From positions 1-55,745 of the forward strand of contig NZ_BCQR01000066.1 in NCBI RefSeq assembly GCF_001552175.1: DNA of 55,745 nt, in the 5' to 3' direction. Both the position numbers and the translations under genes were made by a program. Shown here piece after piece: positions 46,629 through 55,745 of this stretch. Below the pieces are notes generated by a model. That model saw only the letters and a list, made by a program, of their open reading frames with translations. It ran no database searches and was not told the DNA's origin. Each line of letters starts with the position of its first letter. Positions within the stretch are counted from its first letter, which is position 1. Origin of the DNA: Actinomadura kijaniata NBRC 14229. Lineage in GTDB: Bacteria > Actinomycetota > Actinomycetes > Streptosporangiales > Streptosporangiaceae.

Positions 46629-48050
46629 ATGACGGCCACGGCGTCCCCCGACGCCCGCTCGGACGCTCCGCGGAGGGCGCGGCACGCCCGCGCCGCGCTG
46701 GTGCTGTCCAGCGCCGCGACGCTGCTGTCGGTGATGAACTACACCGCCCCCATCGCGACGCTGTCGCTCACCTCGGCGGAGCTGCGGGCGGGACCGACCG
46801 CCCAGATCTGGATCATGAGCTCGGTCAGCCTGGGCATGGCGGCGGTGATGCTGGCGGTCGGCGGGCTGGCCGACGACCACGGCCGCCGCCGGGTGTTCGG
46901 GCTCGGCGCCGCCCTCATGGCGGCGGCCAGCGTGGTGTGCGCGGTCGCGCCGAACGCGACGGTGTTCGTGGCGGGCCGTCTGGTGCAGGGCGTCGCCGGG
47001 GCCGCGTTGCAGGTCACCGGCCTGGGCATGCTGGCGGTGGCGTTCCCGGCCGGGCCCGGACGCGTCCGCGCCACCGGCCTGTGGGGCTCGATGCTCGGGC
47101 TCGCCATCGCGCTCGGCCCGATCGCGGCGGCCGGGATCGCCGTCGTCGACTGGCGGGGGTGGTACTGGGTCTGCGCCGTGGTGGCGGTGCCGCTGGGGCT
47201 GGCGGGGCGGTGGCTGCTGCCCGAGTCCCGCGCGGCCGTGCGGCGCGGCGCCGACCCGGTCGGCCTGGTCACGCTGACCGGCGGCGTCGCCGCGCTGCTC
47301 GCGGCCGTGACGCTGGGCCGCGACGGGTGGGGCCGTCCCCCGGTCCTGGCGCTGCTGGCCTCCGCCGCGCTGCTGCTGGCGGCGTTCGCGGTGGCCGAGG
47401 CCCGGCACCGCGCGCCGCTGCTGGACCTGCGCCTGCTGGCCCACCGGCCGCTCCTGCTGTCGGTCACGGGCGCGCTGGTCTACGGGTTCGCCATCATCGG
47501 GATCATGAGCTACCTGGCGACGGCGCTGGACGTGGCGATGGGCATGACGCCGCTGGTCGCCGCGCTGGTGCTGGCGGTCTGGTCGGGCACCTCCTGGCTG
47601 GCCGCCCTCCAGGCCCGGCGGCTGCCCGCGCGGCTGTCCGCCGGGCACCTGCTGGCCGGGGCGCTGCTGCTCAGCGCGGCCGGCGAGCTGGCGCTGCTGG
47701 GGCTCGCCCCCGACGTGCACTGGTGGCGGCTGGTCCCCGGCCTGCTCGTCTGCGGGATCGGCAGCGGCCTCGGCAACGCCATGCTGGCGCGCGCCGCCGT
47801 GGACAGCGTTCCGCCGGAACGGGCCAGCATGGGCTCGGGCGCCAACAACACCGCCCGCTACATCGGCGCGGCGCTGGGCGTGACCGCCGTGGTCGCCATC
47901 GTCACGACCACGGGCGGGGGCGGCCGTCCGACCGCCGAGGCCCTCACCCACGGGACCAACGTCGCCCTCGCGGTGTCGGCGGCGCTGGCCCTGCTCGGCG
48001 CGGTCCTGGCGGTGCTGCTGCACCGCCCGGTCAGGCGAGCCTCTCGATGA
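46629..48050 (+). CDS. MFS drug exporter, DHA2 (EmrB/QacA) type
   Basis: A 473-residue transporter with about 14 membrane helices. LADDHGRRRVFGLGA is the loop 2-3 motif, GRLVQGVAGAALQVTGLGML the helix-4 motif and GLWGSMLGLAIALGPIAAAGIA the antiporter motif C. ATG start with GAGGAG 7 bases upstream. Controlled by the divergent HxlR regulator; the inducer is probably a toxic compound it exports. Confidence 0.92.
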   Translation: MTATASPDARSDAPRRARHARAALVLSSAATLLSVMNYTAPIATLSLTSAELRAGPTAQIWIMSSVSLGMAAVMLAVGGLADDHGRRRVFGLGAALMAAASVVCAVAPNATVFVAGRLVQGVAGAALQVTGLGMLAVAFPAGPGRVRATGLWGSMLGLAIALGPIAAAGIAVVDWRGWYWVCAVVAVPLGLAGRWLLPESRAAVRRGADPVGLVTLTGGVAALLAAVTLGRDGWGRPPVLALLASAALLLAAFAVAEARHRAPLLDLRLLAHRPLLLSVTGALVYGFAIIGIMSYLATALDVAMGMTPLVAALVLAVWSGTSWLAALQARRLPARLSAGHLLAGALLLSAAGELALLGLAPDVHWWRLVPGLLVCGIGSGLGNAMLARAAVDSVPPERASMGSGANNTARYIGAALGVTAVVAIVTTTGGGGRPTAEALTHGTNVALAVSAALALLGAVLAVLLHRPVRRASR

Positions 48051-49422
48051 ACTCGGCGAGCTGGGTCAGGTTGCGGCACTCGTGCATCGGGACGAGCTCG
48101 CCGTAACGGGAGGCCGCCGAGTCGCCGGTGTCCCACTGGGAGCGCGGCTCGGGGTTCAGCCAGTACGCGTGCCGGGCCCGGTCCACCAGGCGGCGCAGGA
48201 CCGGCAGGGACAGGTCGCCGTAGTTGGACCGGGCGTCGCCGAGGATCAGCAGCGACGTCCTCGACGTGACCGCGTCGGCGTACTTCTCCTCGAAGACCTT
48301 GATGGCGTGGCCGTAGTTGGAGCGGCCGGTGATCCAGACCAGGTCGGCCTCGCGCGCCATCCGGGTCATCGCGTCGGCCACGTCCACGCCGGGCGCGAAG
48401 TACTTGGTGATCTCGTCGGTGGCGTCGATGAACGCGAACGCCCGCACCTTGCTGAACTGCTCCCGCAGCGCGAACGTCAGCAGCAGCGTGAAGTGGGCGA
48501 ACGCCGACACCGAGTCGCTGGCGTCGCACAGGATCACCAGCTCGGGGCGGTGCGGGCGGCGGGGCCGGTGCCGGGTGGTCAGCGGCACTCCCCCACTGGC
48601 CAGCGAGGCGCGGACGGTGCGGCGGAAGTCCAGGCGGCCCCGGTTCCCGGCGCGCTGCCTCTGGACCAGGCGGGTCGCCAGGCGGCGGGCGAGGGGGTGG
48701 ACCTCGCGGCGCAGGGCGGCCAGCTCGGCGCGGCCGGCCCGGTTGAAGTCGAGCCTCTCCAGCGGCGGGCGCACCGACAGGCGGGCGGTGCGCTCCACGC
48801 CGGTGTCCTCGGCGATGCGGCGGCGGACCTCGGTGGCGACCAGGTCCTCGAAGCGGGAGATGCGGGCGCGCAGGTTCTGGCGGGCGACGCGCTCGGCCAT
48901 GCCGCCGCGTTCCCGCCCGTTGAGGACGGCGGTCAGCAGGCTCGCCATCAGCGTCTCGGGCGACAGGGCGCGCAGCACCCCGGAGGAGAACCACGACTCC
49001 TGGCCCGGGGTCTGGCCGTACTCGGCGACGGCGGTGCGGGCGAACTGGGTGAGGCCCGCGTCGTCGCCGCCCAGCAGGAGGTCGAACAGTTCGCGGCGGC
49101 GTTCCTGGACGCGGGGGTCCAGCGGCGCGGGCACGGGCCTGCCGTCGTCGCCGGTCGTCCGGGCCGGGCGCTCGGGGTCGGCGGCGGCCCCGGCCCCCAG
49201 CGCGGGCGGGAACCACAGGTCGAACAGGACGTCGAACTGGGGCCGGTGCTGGGGGCGTTTGACCAGGGTGGCGGCGTAGGCGGCGCGCAGCGACTCGCGG
49301 TCCAGCAGGTCGATCGCCCGCATCGCGCGCACCGCGTCCAGGCCCTCGGCGACCGACACCGGCAGCCCGGCCTCGCGCAGCGCGGCCACGAACGCGGCGT
49401 GCCGGTCGACGAGCGAGGCCAC
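48031..49422 (-). CDS. VWA-domain (CoxE-like) protein
   Basis: A 463-residue partner of MoxR ATPases. The N-terminal helical part has FVAALREAGLPVSVAEGLDA; the C-terminal von Willebrand A domain has the metal site CDASDSVSAF (DxSxS) and ITGRSNYGHA. Such pairs act as chaperones for metal-cofactor insertion or complex assembly. GTG 49422 lies 2 bases after the moxR stop. Its end overlaps the convergent MFS gene by 20 bp. Confidence 0.9.
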   Translation of the reverse strand: MASLVDRHAAFVAALREAGLPVSVAEGLDAVRAMRAIDLLDRESLRAAYAATLVKRPQHRPQFDVLFDLWFPPALGAGAAADPERPARTTGDDGRPVPAPLDPRVQERRRELFDLLLGGDDAGLTQFARTAVAEYGQTPGQESWFSSGVLRALSPETLMASLLTAVLNGRERGGMAERVARQNLRARISRFEDLVATEVRRRIAEDTGVERTARLSVRPPLERLDFNRAGRAELAALRREVHPLARRLATRLVQRQRAGNRGRLDFRRTVRASLASGGVPLTTRHRPRRPHRPELVILCDASDSVSAFAHFTLLLTFALREQFSKVRAFAFIDATDEITKYFAPGVDVADAMTRMAREADLVWITGRSNYGHAIKVFEEKYADAVTSRTSLLILGDARSNYGDLSLPVLRRLVDRARHAYWLNPEPRSQWDTGDSAASRYGELVPMHECRNLTQLAEFIERLA

Positions 49423-49424
49423 GG

Positions 49425-50368
<944 letters not shown>

Positions 50369-50372
<4 letters not shown>

Positions 50373-50797
50373 GCCTTCGCCTTCGTGTAGGTCTGGTTCG
50401 TTCCGGCGAACACCAGCTTGCCGCCGCCGGTGAGGGACACCCCCCAGTAGGAGGCGGTCTTGGGGTCGCCGCCCTGCCAGGAGAAGCGGAACCGGTCGCC
50501 GCCCTCGGGGATCGCCAGCCCCTTCCAGAGGGTCTGCCTGTCCTTCACCCACACCCCCGTGCCGTCGGCCTTGAACTCGAAGTAGTCCTCGGCCGTGCCG
50601 ACCCACCGACCCACCAGCGGCTCGACCTCGGCCGGTCTCACCTTCGGCAGCGGGGCCAGCGGGGGCTGCGCGGCGGTCCCGGCCGGGGCGGGCTCCTTCT
50701 CCCCGCCGCAGGCGGTCAGGGCGAGCGCGGCGGCCAGTGCCGTGCCCGCGAGGGCCAGGGGCCGGCGAACCCGCGCCGGACGAATCCGCACCGTCAC
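50369..50797 (-). CDS. Small lipoprotein of unknown function
   Basis: A 142-residue protein. ALAGTALAAALALTACGG is a lipoprotein signal with lipobox LTAC. The mature part has VEPLVGRWVGTAEDYFEFKADGTGVWV and ends FAGTNQTYTKAKA, a small beta-rich domain of the lipocalin-like kind. GTG 50797 is chosen because GGAGG lies exactly 5 bases upstream. It is first in the operon with moxR and the VWA gene. Confidence 0.8.
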
Positions 50798-50913
50798 GTG
50801 CACCTCCGGAAAGGGGAGAAGCGGGAGTTTACCGACCGGTACCGTATCCGACCCCGACGCGCCCCCGGGGCCGTCGTTCCCGGGGTGGAGGCCCGATCTA
50901 CTCCCGGCGAGGG

Positions 50914-50943
50914 ACGACACCGGCGTCTCCCCCGGCTTATAAC
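50914..50943 (+). promoter_or_regulatory. Promoter of a probable leaderless gene
   Basis: The -10 hexamer TATAAC (50938-50943) is preceded by the -35-like ACGACA (50914-50919) at 18 bases. Transcription would start about 7 bases past the -10, at the ATG at 50950; no ribosome site is present. Confidence 0.55.
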
Positions 50944-50949
50944 CGGTTC

Positions 50950-51303
50950 ATGAGTACTCCACTGCCCCGCGAGGACCTCGTCGCGGCGATGGCCGCCCGC
51001 CGCGAGCTGGGTCCCGACTACGACGACGCGTTCGTCGAGAGTCTCGTCGACCGGATCGAGGAGACCCTCCGCACGCGCATGGCGGTCCAGCAGCGGGAGG
51101 ACCACCGCGTCGCCCGCACGGTGGACCGGCAGGCCAAGAGCGAACGGGGCTCGGCGCTCGCGCTCGCCATCGTCTCGCTGGTGGCGGCCGTCCCGCTGTC
51201 GGGCATCGGGGCGGGCACCGAGGGCCTGGCGGGCCTGCTGACCGTGTGGATCGGCATCGTGCTGGTGAACATGGCGTTCGCGGTCCGGTCCCGGATCCGC
51301 TGA
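50950..51303 (+). CDS. Small membrane protein of unknown function
   Basis: A 117-residue protein. The N-terminal 60 residues are charged and helical (DYDDAFVESLVDRIEETLRTRM); two membrane helices follow (about 69-89 and 92-110). It resembles actinomycete integral-membrane proteins with a cytoplasmic N-terminal helix; the function is unknown. The ATG lies immediately downstream of a -10 box, implying a leaderless mRNA. Confidence 0.82.
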   Translation: MSTPLPREDLVAAMAARRELGPDYDDAFVESLVDRIEETLRTRMAVQQREDHRVARTVDRQAKSERGSALALAIVSLVAAVPLSGIGAGTEGLAGLLTVWIGIVLVNMAFAVRSRIR

Positions 51304-51344
51304 CCCGGGGCCGGACCGCCTCCCGGCACCGACCGCGTCCGCCG

Positions 51345-53540
51345 CTACTTGCCGGGCTCGGGGTCGCGGGGCAGGCCGAGCAGCCGCTCGCCGATGATGT
51401 TGAGCTGCACCTCGGTGGTGCCGCCGTAGATCGTCATCGCGCGGCTGAACAGCATGGCGCGCGCCACGATGCCGCTCTCGGCCAGCGGGACCTCGGTCGC
51501 GGCGGCCGCGCCCTGCGCCGCCCAGCAGTAGTCGGCGACGTCCTGGTTGAACTGCACGCCCAGCAGCTTGCGCACCGACGCCTCGGCGCCGGGCTCGACG
51601 CCGTTGATCTGCTTGAGGGTGGTGCGCAGGCCCAGCAGGTCGATGGACTGGCCCTGGGCGACCAGCTTGCCGACGTCGACGGCGGCGACCGGGTCGAGCT
51701 CCCGGTCCTTGAGGAAGGCGAGCAGCTCGGGCACGCCCATGCCGAGGCCGCCGCCGGTGGACAGCGACACGCGCTCGTTGGACAGGGTGTTGCGGGCGAC
51801 CTGCCAGCCCTTGTCGACCTCCCCGACCACGCAGTCGTCGGGGACGAACACACCGTCCAGGAACACCTCGTTGAACAGGGCCTCGCCGGTGAGCTCGCGG
51901 AGCGGGCGGACGTCCACGCCCTCCGCCTTCATGTCCACCAGGAAGTAGGTGATGCCCTCGTGCTTGGGCGCCGAGGGGTCGGTGCGGGCGATGCAGAAAC
52001 CCCACTGGGCGTGCTGCGCGACCGAGGTCCAGATCTTCTGGCCGGTCAGCCGCCAGCCGCCCTCGACGCGTTCGGCCCTCATCGACAGCGACGCCAGGTC
52101 CGAGCCCGCGCCGGGCTCGGAGAACAGCTGGCACCAGACCATCTCGCCGCGCAGCGTCGGGCGCAGGAAGCGCTCCTTCTGCTCCTCGGTGCCGTAGCGG
52201 ACCAGCGACGGCACCAGCCACGCGCCGATGACCAGGTTGGGCGCCTTGACCCTGGCGGCCCTCAGCTCCTGCTGGATGAGGATCTGCTCGACCGGTCCGG
52301 CGCCGCGCCCCCAGGGCTCGGGGAAGTGCGGGACGGTCCAGCCCTCGTCGCCCATCCGGCGGTTGCGTTCGGTCCGGTCCTCGATCGCGGCGAGTTCGGC
52401 GACCTCGGCGCGGATGCGCTCGCGCAGCGGCCCGGTGTCCTCGTCGAGTTCGAGTTCGACCTCGCGGCGGCCCCCGGCCAGGGCCAGTTCGGCGACCTTG
52501 GCGGCCCACTCCTTGGCGGGGCCGAGCAGGGCGCGCAGCGTCAGGGCGCGGCGCAGGTAGACGTGGGCGTCGTGCTCCCAGGTGAAGCCGATGCCGCCGA
52601 GGATCTGGATGGCGTCGCGGGCGGTCTGCACGCCCGCGTCGGCCGCGACGACGGCCGCCACGGCGGCGGCGAACCCGGCCTGCTCGGTGCCCTCGTCCAG
52701 GGCGCGGGCGGCGTCCCAGGCGGCGGCGCGGGCCTGTTCGAGCTGGATCAGCATCCGGGCGGCCTTGTGCTTGACGCCCTGGAACTGGCCGATCGGGCGA
52801 CCGAACTGCTCGCGGACCTTGGCGTACTCGGCGGCGGTGGTGACCAGCCAGCCCGCCGCGCCCGCGGCCTCGGCGCCGAACAGCGCGGCGGCCAGGTCGC
52901 GGACCCGGCCGGTGGTGAGGCCGTCCAGGACGCGGTCGGCGGTGACGGCCACGTCGCGGGCCTCGACCCGGGCGACGCGGCGGACCTTGTCCAGGCTCTC
53001 CACGGGGGTGACGGTGACGGCCGCGGCGTCCACGGCGACCCACTCGGTGGTCCCGTCGACCTCCACCGGCAGCACCAGGACGTCGGCCAGGCCCGCGCCC
53101 AGCACCGGGTCGGCGGTGCCGGTGACGGTCAGGCCGTCCTGGTCGCGGACGCCGGTCAGGGCCCCGGCCAGGGCGACCGCGCCGGTCAGCGAGCCGTCGG
53201 CGAGCTTCGGCAGCAGCTCGGCGCGGGCCTTGGCGTTGCTGGAGGCGTTGACCGCCGTGCTGGCCAGCACGGTCGGCAGGAACGGGCCGGGCGCGGCGGC
53301 GCGGCCCAGTTCCTCCAGCACCACGGCCAGCTCCAGCAGGCCGTAGCCCTGGCCGCCGTGCTCCTCGGGCAGGTGCAGGCCCAGCAGGCCCTGCTCGGCG
53401 AGCCCGCCCCAGAACGCGGGGCGGGTCTCGGCGTCGGCCTCCAGCGCGGCCCGTACGACCGTCGCGGGGACGTTGCGCTCGGCGAAGCCGCGTACCGACT
53501 CGGCGAGGGCCTCATGCTCTTCGGTCAACCCGATGGCCAT
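51345..53540 (-). CDS. Fused double acyl-CoA dehydrogenase
   Basis: A 731-residue protein with two acyl-CoA dehydrogenase modules. The first (1-350) ends QILGGIGFTWEHDAHVYLRRA; the second (about 380-731) has WCQLFSEPGAGSDLASLSMRAE and ends TIYGGTTEVQLNIIGERLLGLP. Fused FadE-type enzymes such as mycobacterial FadE34 act on steroid or branched side chains. The exact substrate is not shown and no other steroid genes are nearby. ATG start. Confidence 0.92.
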   Translation of the reverse strand: MAIGLTEEHEALAESVRGFAERNVPATVVRAALEADAETRPAFWGGLAEQGLLGLHLPEEHGGQGYGLLELAVVLEELGRAAAPGPFLPTVLASTAVNASSNAKARAELLPKLADGSLTGAVALAGALTGVRDQDGLTVTGTADPVLGAGLADVLVLPVEVDGTTEWVAVDAAAVTVTPVESLDKVRRVARVEARDVAVTADRVLDGLTTGRVRDLAAALFGAEAAGAAGWLVTTAAEYAKVREQFGRPIGQFQGVKHKAARMLIQLEQARAAAWDAARALDEGTEQAGFAAAVAAVVAADAGVQTARDAIQILGGIGFTWEHDAHVYLRRALTLRALLGPAKEWAAKVAELALAGGRREVELELDEDTGPLRERIRAEVAELAAIEDRTERNRRMGDEGWTVPHFPEPWGRGAGPVEQILIQQELRAARVKAPNLVIGAWLVPSLVRYGTEEQKERFLRPTLRGEMVWCQLFSEPGAGSDLASLSMRAERVEGGWRLTGQKIWTSVAQHAQWGFCIARTDPSAPKHEGITYFLVDMKAEGVDVRPLRELTGEALFNEVFLDGVFVPDDCVVGEVDKGWQVARNTLSNERVSLSTGGGLGMGVPELLAFLKDRELDPVAAVDVGKLVAQGQSIDLLGLRTTLKQINGVEPGAEASVRKLLGVQFNQDVADYCWAAQGAAAATEVPLAESGIVARAMLFSRAMTIYGGTTEVQLNIIGERLLGLPRDPEPGK

Positions 53541-53617
53541 GCGTCACCTTCCTCAGACCGCTGTGATGCAGATTCTAGAACAGCATTCTGGTCCCGTGCG
53601 GAAGGCGACCCTATCCC

Positions 53618-54691
53618 TTACGAGCGGCGCGTCTCCACCTCGGGGGCGATGTCGCCGCGGACCTCGTCCCCGGTCTTGTCCCCGGCCTTGTCCAAGGTCT
53701 CGTCCGCGCCCTCGTCCGCGCCCTTGTCCGCGACCCCGGCGGCCTGCGCCTTCTTCTTCTGCGGGACGGTGAGGCTGGCCACGGTGACGGCGACGAGGGT
53801 GCCGACGATCACCGACAGGGACAGCCAGATCGGGATGTCGGGGGCCCAGTGCACGCCGTACTCGTGCAGCGCGTGGAAGACCAGCTTCACGCCGATGAAG
53901 CCGAGGATGAACGCCAGGCCCTTGTTGAGGTAGACCAGCCGGGTGGCCAGGCTGTCCAGCAGGAAGTACAGCTGCACCAGGCCCATCAGGGCGAAGGCGT
54001 TGGCGGTGAACACCAGGTAGGGCTCGGTGGTCAGGCCGAAGATCGCGGGGATGGAGTCCACCGCGAACAGCACGTCGGTGGAGCCGATGGCGACCATGAC
54101 GATCAGCAGCGGGGTCGCCAGGCGCTTGCCGTCGACCCGGGTGAACATCCGGTTGCCGTCGTAGGAGTCGGTGGTGGGGATGACCTTCTTGGCCCACCGC
54201 AGCAGGGCGTTCTCCTTGAACTCCTCGTCCTCGTCCCCGTCCTTGGCCAGGCCCCAGGCGGTCCAGATCAGGAACGCGCCGAACAGGAAGAACACCCAGG
54301 TGAACGCGCCGAGCGCCGCCGCGCCGACCGCGATGAAGACACCGCGCAGCACCAGCGCGATCACGATGCCCGCCATCAGCACCGTGTGCTGGGAGTGCTT
54401 GGGCACCGCGAACCGCGCCAGGATCACCATGAAGACGAACAGGTTGTCGACACTGAGACTCTTCTCGGTGACGAACCCGCCGAAGTACTGGGCGGCGTAC
54501 TCGCCCCCGGAGAACGCCCAGACGCCCAGGCCGAACGCGATGGCCAGGCCGATGTAGACGGCCGACCAGAACGCGGCCCGGCGGGTGGTGAACTCCCGGG
54601 TGTCGTTGCGGTGGATCACGAACAGGTCGGTGGCGATGATCACGAGAATCGCCAGGATCGTCAGGCCCCAGACCACGGGCGAGACATGCAA
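53618..54691 (-). CDS. TerC-family membrane protein, probable Mn2+ exporter
   Basis: A 357-residue protein with about 9 membrane helices. The metal-site signatures are EKSLSVDNLFVFMVI and STDVLFAVDSIPAIFG, each with acidic residues in the membrane. The C-terminus is a repetitive acidic/basic tail (KGADEGADETLDKAGDKTGD). TTG 54691 has GGAGG 6 bases upstream; a nearby ATG (54687) is out of frame. TerC proteins export manganese or metalate secreted proteins; the upstream manganese riboswitch supports this. Confidence 0.92.
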   Translation of the reverse strand: MHVSPVVWGLTILAILVIIATDLFVIHRNDTREFTTRRAAFWSAVYIGLAIAFGLGVWAFSGGEYAAQYFGGFVTEKSLSVDNLFVFMVILARFAVPKHSQHTVLMAGIVIALVLRGVFIAVGAAALGAFTWVFFLFGAFLIWTAWGLAKDGDEDEEFKENALLRWAKKVIPTTDSYDGNRMFTRVDGKRLATPLLIVMVAIGSTDVLFAVDSIPAIFGLTTEPYLVFTANAFALMGLVQLYFLLDSLATRLVYLNKGLAFILGFIGVKLVFHALHEYGVHWAPDIPIWLSLSVIVGTLVAVTVASLTVPQKKKAQAAGVADKGADEGADETLDKAGDKTGDEVRGDIAPEVETRRS

Positions 54692-54696
54692 AACGC

Positions 54697-54727
54697 ACCT
54701 CCGACGGCACAGGTCAACGTCGGAGGT
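54697..54727 (-). promoter_or_regulatory. RBS-masking hairpin of the terC leader
   Basis: ACCTCCGACG (54697-54706) and CGTCGGAGGT (54718-54727) are perfect 10-bp complements. On the minus strand the distal arm holds the terC ribosome site GGAGG, while the proximal CCTCC is also the 3' strand of the riboswitch P1 stem, so the two structures exclude each other. Confidence 0.7.
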
Positions 54728-54820
54728 CTCTCCCGCCCTTCAGAAAGCGGGCCGACGGCCCCGGGCCGGTATGGACCGACCGTATTGACGAGACCGACGC
54801 GCAGGGATACTCCCCTCCAC
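54722..54820 (-). promoter_or_regulatory. yybP-ykoY manganese riboswitch
   Basis: Read on the minus strand the leader starts GGAGGGGAGTA, follows with TCGTCAATACG, a stem ending ACCGGC, and closes with GAGACCTCC, the conserved blocks of yybP-ykoY RNAs in order. P1 pairs GGAGG (plus-strand 54814-54818) with CCUCC (54722-54726). Mn2+ binding should lock P1, prevent formation of the masking hairpin and free the terC ribosome site. Recognised by remembered consensus; no covariance search was run. Confidence 0.82.
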
Positions 54821-54946
54821 TGCCTACTTCAACGCGGCGCCCCCCGGATCGGTTCCGCGATCCCGAAGGATTTTTAGTTGATCTTGAACAAGGGCGTCCC
54901 GGCGAGCGTCTAAGGGCCGAACGCGCCCCGTCCGGGGGCCCGGCGG

Positions 54947-55745
54947 TCAGCCGCGCAGCTCCCGGTACAGGTCGGCGAGCTGGGTGACCGCGTCGGCCTC
55001 GGTGGGCAGGGCGGCGGCGCGCCGGGCGGCGGCGGCGCCGAGCCGGGCGGCCAGGGCCGGGTCGTCCAGGACGCGGGCGACGGCGCGTTCCAGGGCCCGC
55101 GGGTCGTTGGGAGGCACCAGCAGGGCCGCCTCGCTCTCGGGGCCGTGCAGCAGGGCCGCGTCGCCGGAGCGGTCGGCGGTGTCGGCGCCGACCATGACGG
55201 GGATGCCGCCGACGCGGGTGGCGACCAGGGGGCGCCCGGCGCGCAGGATCTCCTGCACGATGAGCGGCTGCCCCTCCCACACGCTGGAGACCACGGCCAC
55301 GTCGGCGGCCGCCAGCAGCGCGGGGACGTCGCGGCGGCGGCCCAGCAGCCGCACCGGCAGGTCCTCGGCCTCGATCCGGGCCCGCAGCGTCTCCTCCAGC
55401 GGGCCGTCGCCCACGACCGCCACCAGCGGGCGCGGGGCGCGTCCGGCCCAGCCGCGCGCGGCGTCCAGCAGCGTGGGGTAACCCTTCTGGTCGGCCAGGC
55501 GGCCCACCGTCACGATCAGCGGCCGCTCCCCCGCGCCCAGCTCGGCGCGCAGGTCGGCGCGGGCGGCCGGGCCCGGCTGGGAACGCGGCACGGGCGCGGG
55601 CACCAGCGCGTACCCGACCCGGCGGGCCCCGAGGGCGCGCATGCGTTCCTCCAGGTCCGGGGAGACGCCCAGCACGCAGGTCGCGCCGCGCGCGACGACG
55701 CGCTCCAGCGCCCCGTGGATCGCGGCGGTCCGCCCGCCGGCGATG
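54947..55745 (-). CDS. GT4-family glycosyltransferase, 5' part outside the window
   Basis: The last ~266 residues of a GT-B glycosyltransferase. LIVTVGRLADQKGYPTLLDA begins the C-terminal Rossmann domain, VVGDGPLEETLRARI follows, and VVSSVWEGQPLIVQEILRAG holds the E-x7-E donor-binding motif. The frame is open to the right edge, so the acceptor domain is missing here. The product is unknown; the cluster to the right would help. Confidence 0.88.
   Translation of the reverse strand, partial: IAGGRTAAIHGALERVVARGATCVLGVSPDLEERMRALGARRVGYALVPAPVPRSQPGPAARADLRAELGAGERPLIVTVGRLADQKGYPTLLDAARGWAGRAPRPLVAVVGDGPLEETLRARIEAEDLPVRLLGRRRDVPALLAAADVAVVSSVWEGQPLIVQEILRAGRPLVATRVGGIPVMVGADTADRSGDAALLHGPESEAALLVPPNDPRALERAVARVLDDPALAARLGAAAARRAAALPTEADAVTQLADLYRELRG

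Noticed and set aside
54600..54687. ATG at 54687 as terC start
   Set aside because: It is out of frame and stops after eight codons; TTG 54691 has the correct frame and a well-spaced GGAGG.

Overview
The window is about 55.7 kb of very GC-rich DNA with strongly GC-biased third codon positions. The gene content is typical of a filamentous actinomycete: whiA, rbpA, mycothiol-dependent enzymes (maleylpyruvate isomerase-type protein, S-(hydroxymethyl)mycothiol dehydrogenase), an SCO6745-family protein, a GPGG-motif micro-protein, a class III adenylate cyclase and many GTG/TTG starts. Streptosporangiales (an Actinomadura-like genus) is my best guess; this is an inference from style and gene content only.

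Layout. 1-3.6 kb: acetyltransferase, methyltransferase, a leaderless M23 peptidase gene and glyA, which is preceded by a ZTP (pfl) riboswitch. 3.8-13.8 kb: a conserved actinobacterial block, all on the minus strand, read uvrC-rapZ-yvcK-whiA, then gap-pgk-tpiA-secG-rbpA. It joins DNA repair, cell-envelope/sporulation control and lower glycolysis, and has two DasR-type (dre-like) palindromes upstream of gap. 13.9-20.1 kb: MscS channel, two tandem Rieske lipoproteins, a decayed two-gene locus and uvrA with a possible SOS box. 20.2-24.6 kb: GNAT, TetR/SnoaL divergon, MBL protein, mycothiol-dependent enzyme, a repeat element and a Crp-type regulator.

24.7-28.6 kb: the most unusual gene, a 1303-residue protein joining a Crp-like sensor and HTH to an NB-ARC NTPase and a long TPR array. 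It sits directly upstream of the stand-alone Crp gene on the same strand. 28.8-39.5 kb: MBL hydrolase, MFS/CGNR divergon with two identical operators, an intergenic array of 115-bp tandem repeats, a 48-aa membrane protein, a P-loop ATPase, a secreted lipase-like hydrolase, a double-HxlR regulator, a carotenoid oxygenase, an internally deleted thiolase, an SCO6745 protein and a GT87 mannosyltransferase. 39.6-48 kb: NarL-type two-component system, mscR with its MBL partner (formaldehyde detoxification), a 3D-like lipoprotein, an adenylate cyclase and an HxlR/MFS divergon. 48-55.7 kb: MoxR/VWA pair, small lipoprotein, leaderless membrane-protein gene, fused acyl-CoA dehydrogenase, terC under a yybP-ykoY (manganese) riboswitch, and a glycosyltransferase cut by the window edge.

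Much of the interest is regulatory: two riboswitches with visible RBS-masking hairpins, two probable leaderless promoters, and several divergent gene pairs with clear palindromic operators. No tRNA, rRNA, CRISPR array or intact insertion sequence was recognised.
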